In this document: in pieces, positions 5,037 to 5,442 of the stretch | Layout: each line of letters starts with the position of its first letter | How positions within the stretch are numbered: the first letter of the stretch is position 1 | Origin: Alphaproteobacteria bacterium | Lineage (GTDB): Bacteria > Pseudomonadota > Alphaproteobacteria > Rickettsiales > SXRF01 | Assembly (NCBI GenBank): GCA_020050695.1 | Contig: JAGVKI010000301.1 | Span: 1 to 5,442 of the forward strand | DNA length: 5,442 nt | Reading direction: 5' to 3' | The notes under the pieces: model-generated | Told to the model about the DNA's origin: nothing | Database searches by the model: none | The model's input: the letters and a program-made list of their open reading frames with translations, nothing else | Made by a program: the position numbers and the translations under genes

Positions 5037-5442
5037 ATGCGTTTTGCAGCAATTGCAGCATCTATCATTTGGTTATTTAGTAATGGAGCGGTTATGGCAG
5101 ATACAAACACAAAAACAGCGATTTTTGCAGGCGGCTGCTTCTGGTGTATGGAGCCTGAGTTTGCAAATATCCCCGGCGTAAGCAAAGTCATTTCAGGCTA
5201 TACGGGCGGTACGGTTCCAAACCCGACCTATGAGCAGGTTACTTCTGGCCGCACGGGGCACCTGGAAGCGATCGAGGTCACTTATAATCCTGCTGAAGTA
5301 TCCTACAATGCGCTTCTGGATGTGTTCTGGAAAAATATCGACCCGCTCGATGAGTATGGCCAGTTCTGCGATAAAGGATCGCAGTACCGCGCAGGTATTT
5401 TCTATCATGACGATGAGGAAAAGCGCGTAGCTACGGCATCCA
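5037..5442 (+). CDS. msrA: Peptide methionine (S)-S-oxide reductase, 3' end missing
   Basis: MsrA reduces the S epimer of methionine sulfoxide, complementing MsrB. The first 135 residues are in the window; the gene runs past the right edge. Residues 1-21 look like a Sec signal (Arg2, hydrophobic AAIAASIIWLF, cleavage near VMA-D), so export is likely. The active site GGCFWCMEPEF has nucleophile C34 and a second Cys C37. Other family landmarks are SGYTGG (53-58), GHLEAIEV (74-81) and DEYGQFCDKGSQYRAGIF (105-122). The chosen ATG follows the msrB stop by 4 nt with AAAGGG about 7 nt upstream. A second in-frame ATG at 5094, exactly at the signal junction, has its own GGAG 5 nt upstream and could yield an unexported form. 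Catalytic identity is sure; localisation is inferred. Confidence 0.94.
   Translation, partial: MRFAAIAASIIWLFSNGAVMADTNTKTAIFAGGCFWCMEPEFANIPGVSKVISGYTGGTVPNPTYEQVTSGRTGHLEAIEVTYNPAEVSYNALLDVFWKNIDPLDEYGQFCDKGSQYRAGIFYHDDEEKRVATAS
5085..5088 (+). promoter_or_regulatory. Ribosome site for a possible internal msrA start
   Basis: GGAG lies 5 nt before the in-frame ATG at 5094 (codon 20 of msrA). Initiation there would drop the signal peptide but keep the whole catalytic domain. Confidence 0.35.

Noticed and set aside
4511..5191. Long minus-strand open frame (226 codons) opposite msrB and the start of msrA
   Set aside because: It is fully antisense to msrB and msrA, whose motifs are unmistakable. 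Its translation shows no recognisable domain.

Overview
The window looks like a mid-GC alphaproteobacterial chromosome. The main reason is an ECF sigma factor gene followed by a DUF1109-type membrane anti-sigma gene. That pair is best known as SigF/NrsF in Caulobacter and EcfF/OsrA in Bradyrhizobium. The taxonomic placement is inference; nothing here names a genus. No RNA genes, insertion sequences, CRISPR arrays or convincing intrinsic terminators were seen.

Left part (1-2778): two divergent signal-transduction units around an AT-rich spacer of about 320 bp. Leftward, an Rcp1-like single-domain response regulator (1219-782) is followed 20 bp later by a PAS-PAS sensor protein that starts with TTG at 761 and runs off the left edge. 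Rightward, a soluble histidine kinase with no sensor domain (1541-2317) is followed by a second single-domain receiver whose start is better placed at 2335. No DNA-binding output domain is visible, so signalling probably works through phosphotransfer or protein-protein contact. The spacer holds a good sigma-70-type promoter for the leftward unit, a perfect 15-nt palindrome and a weaker promoter for the kinase.

Middle (2779-3959): the ECF sigma gene and its six-helix anti-sigma gene run leftward. They converge on the receiver gene with no intergenic base, the two stop codons forming TGATCA. The anti-sigma keeps the first of the two family cysteines (C127), but the second position, 50 residues later, is Glu177.

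Right part (3960-5442): divergent from the sigma gene is a tight operon of a DoxX-family membrane protein, MsrB with a twin-arginine signal, and MsrA with a Sec-type signal (cut by the right edge). Upstream of doxX lies GTAACC-N16-CGAA, which matches the Caulobacter SigF promoter consensus as I recall it, including spacing. The simplest reading is that the sigma factor controls an envelope methionine-sulfoxide repair operon, held off by an anti-sigma with an altered redox/metal-sensing pair. DoxX may be a membrane redox partner of the two reductases; that is inference.
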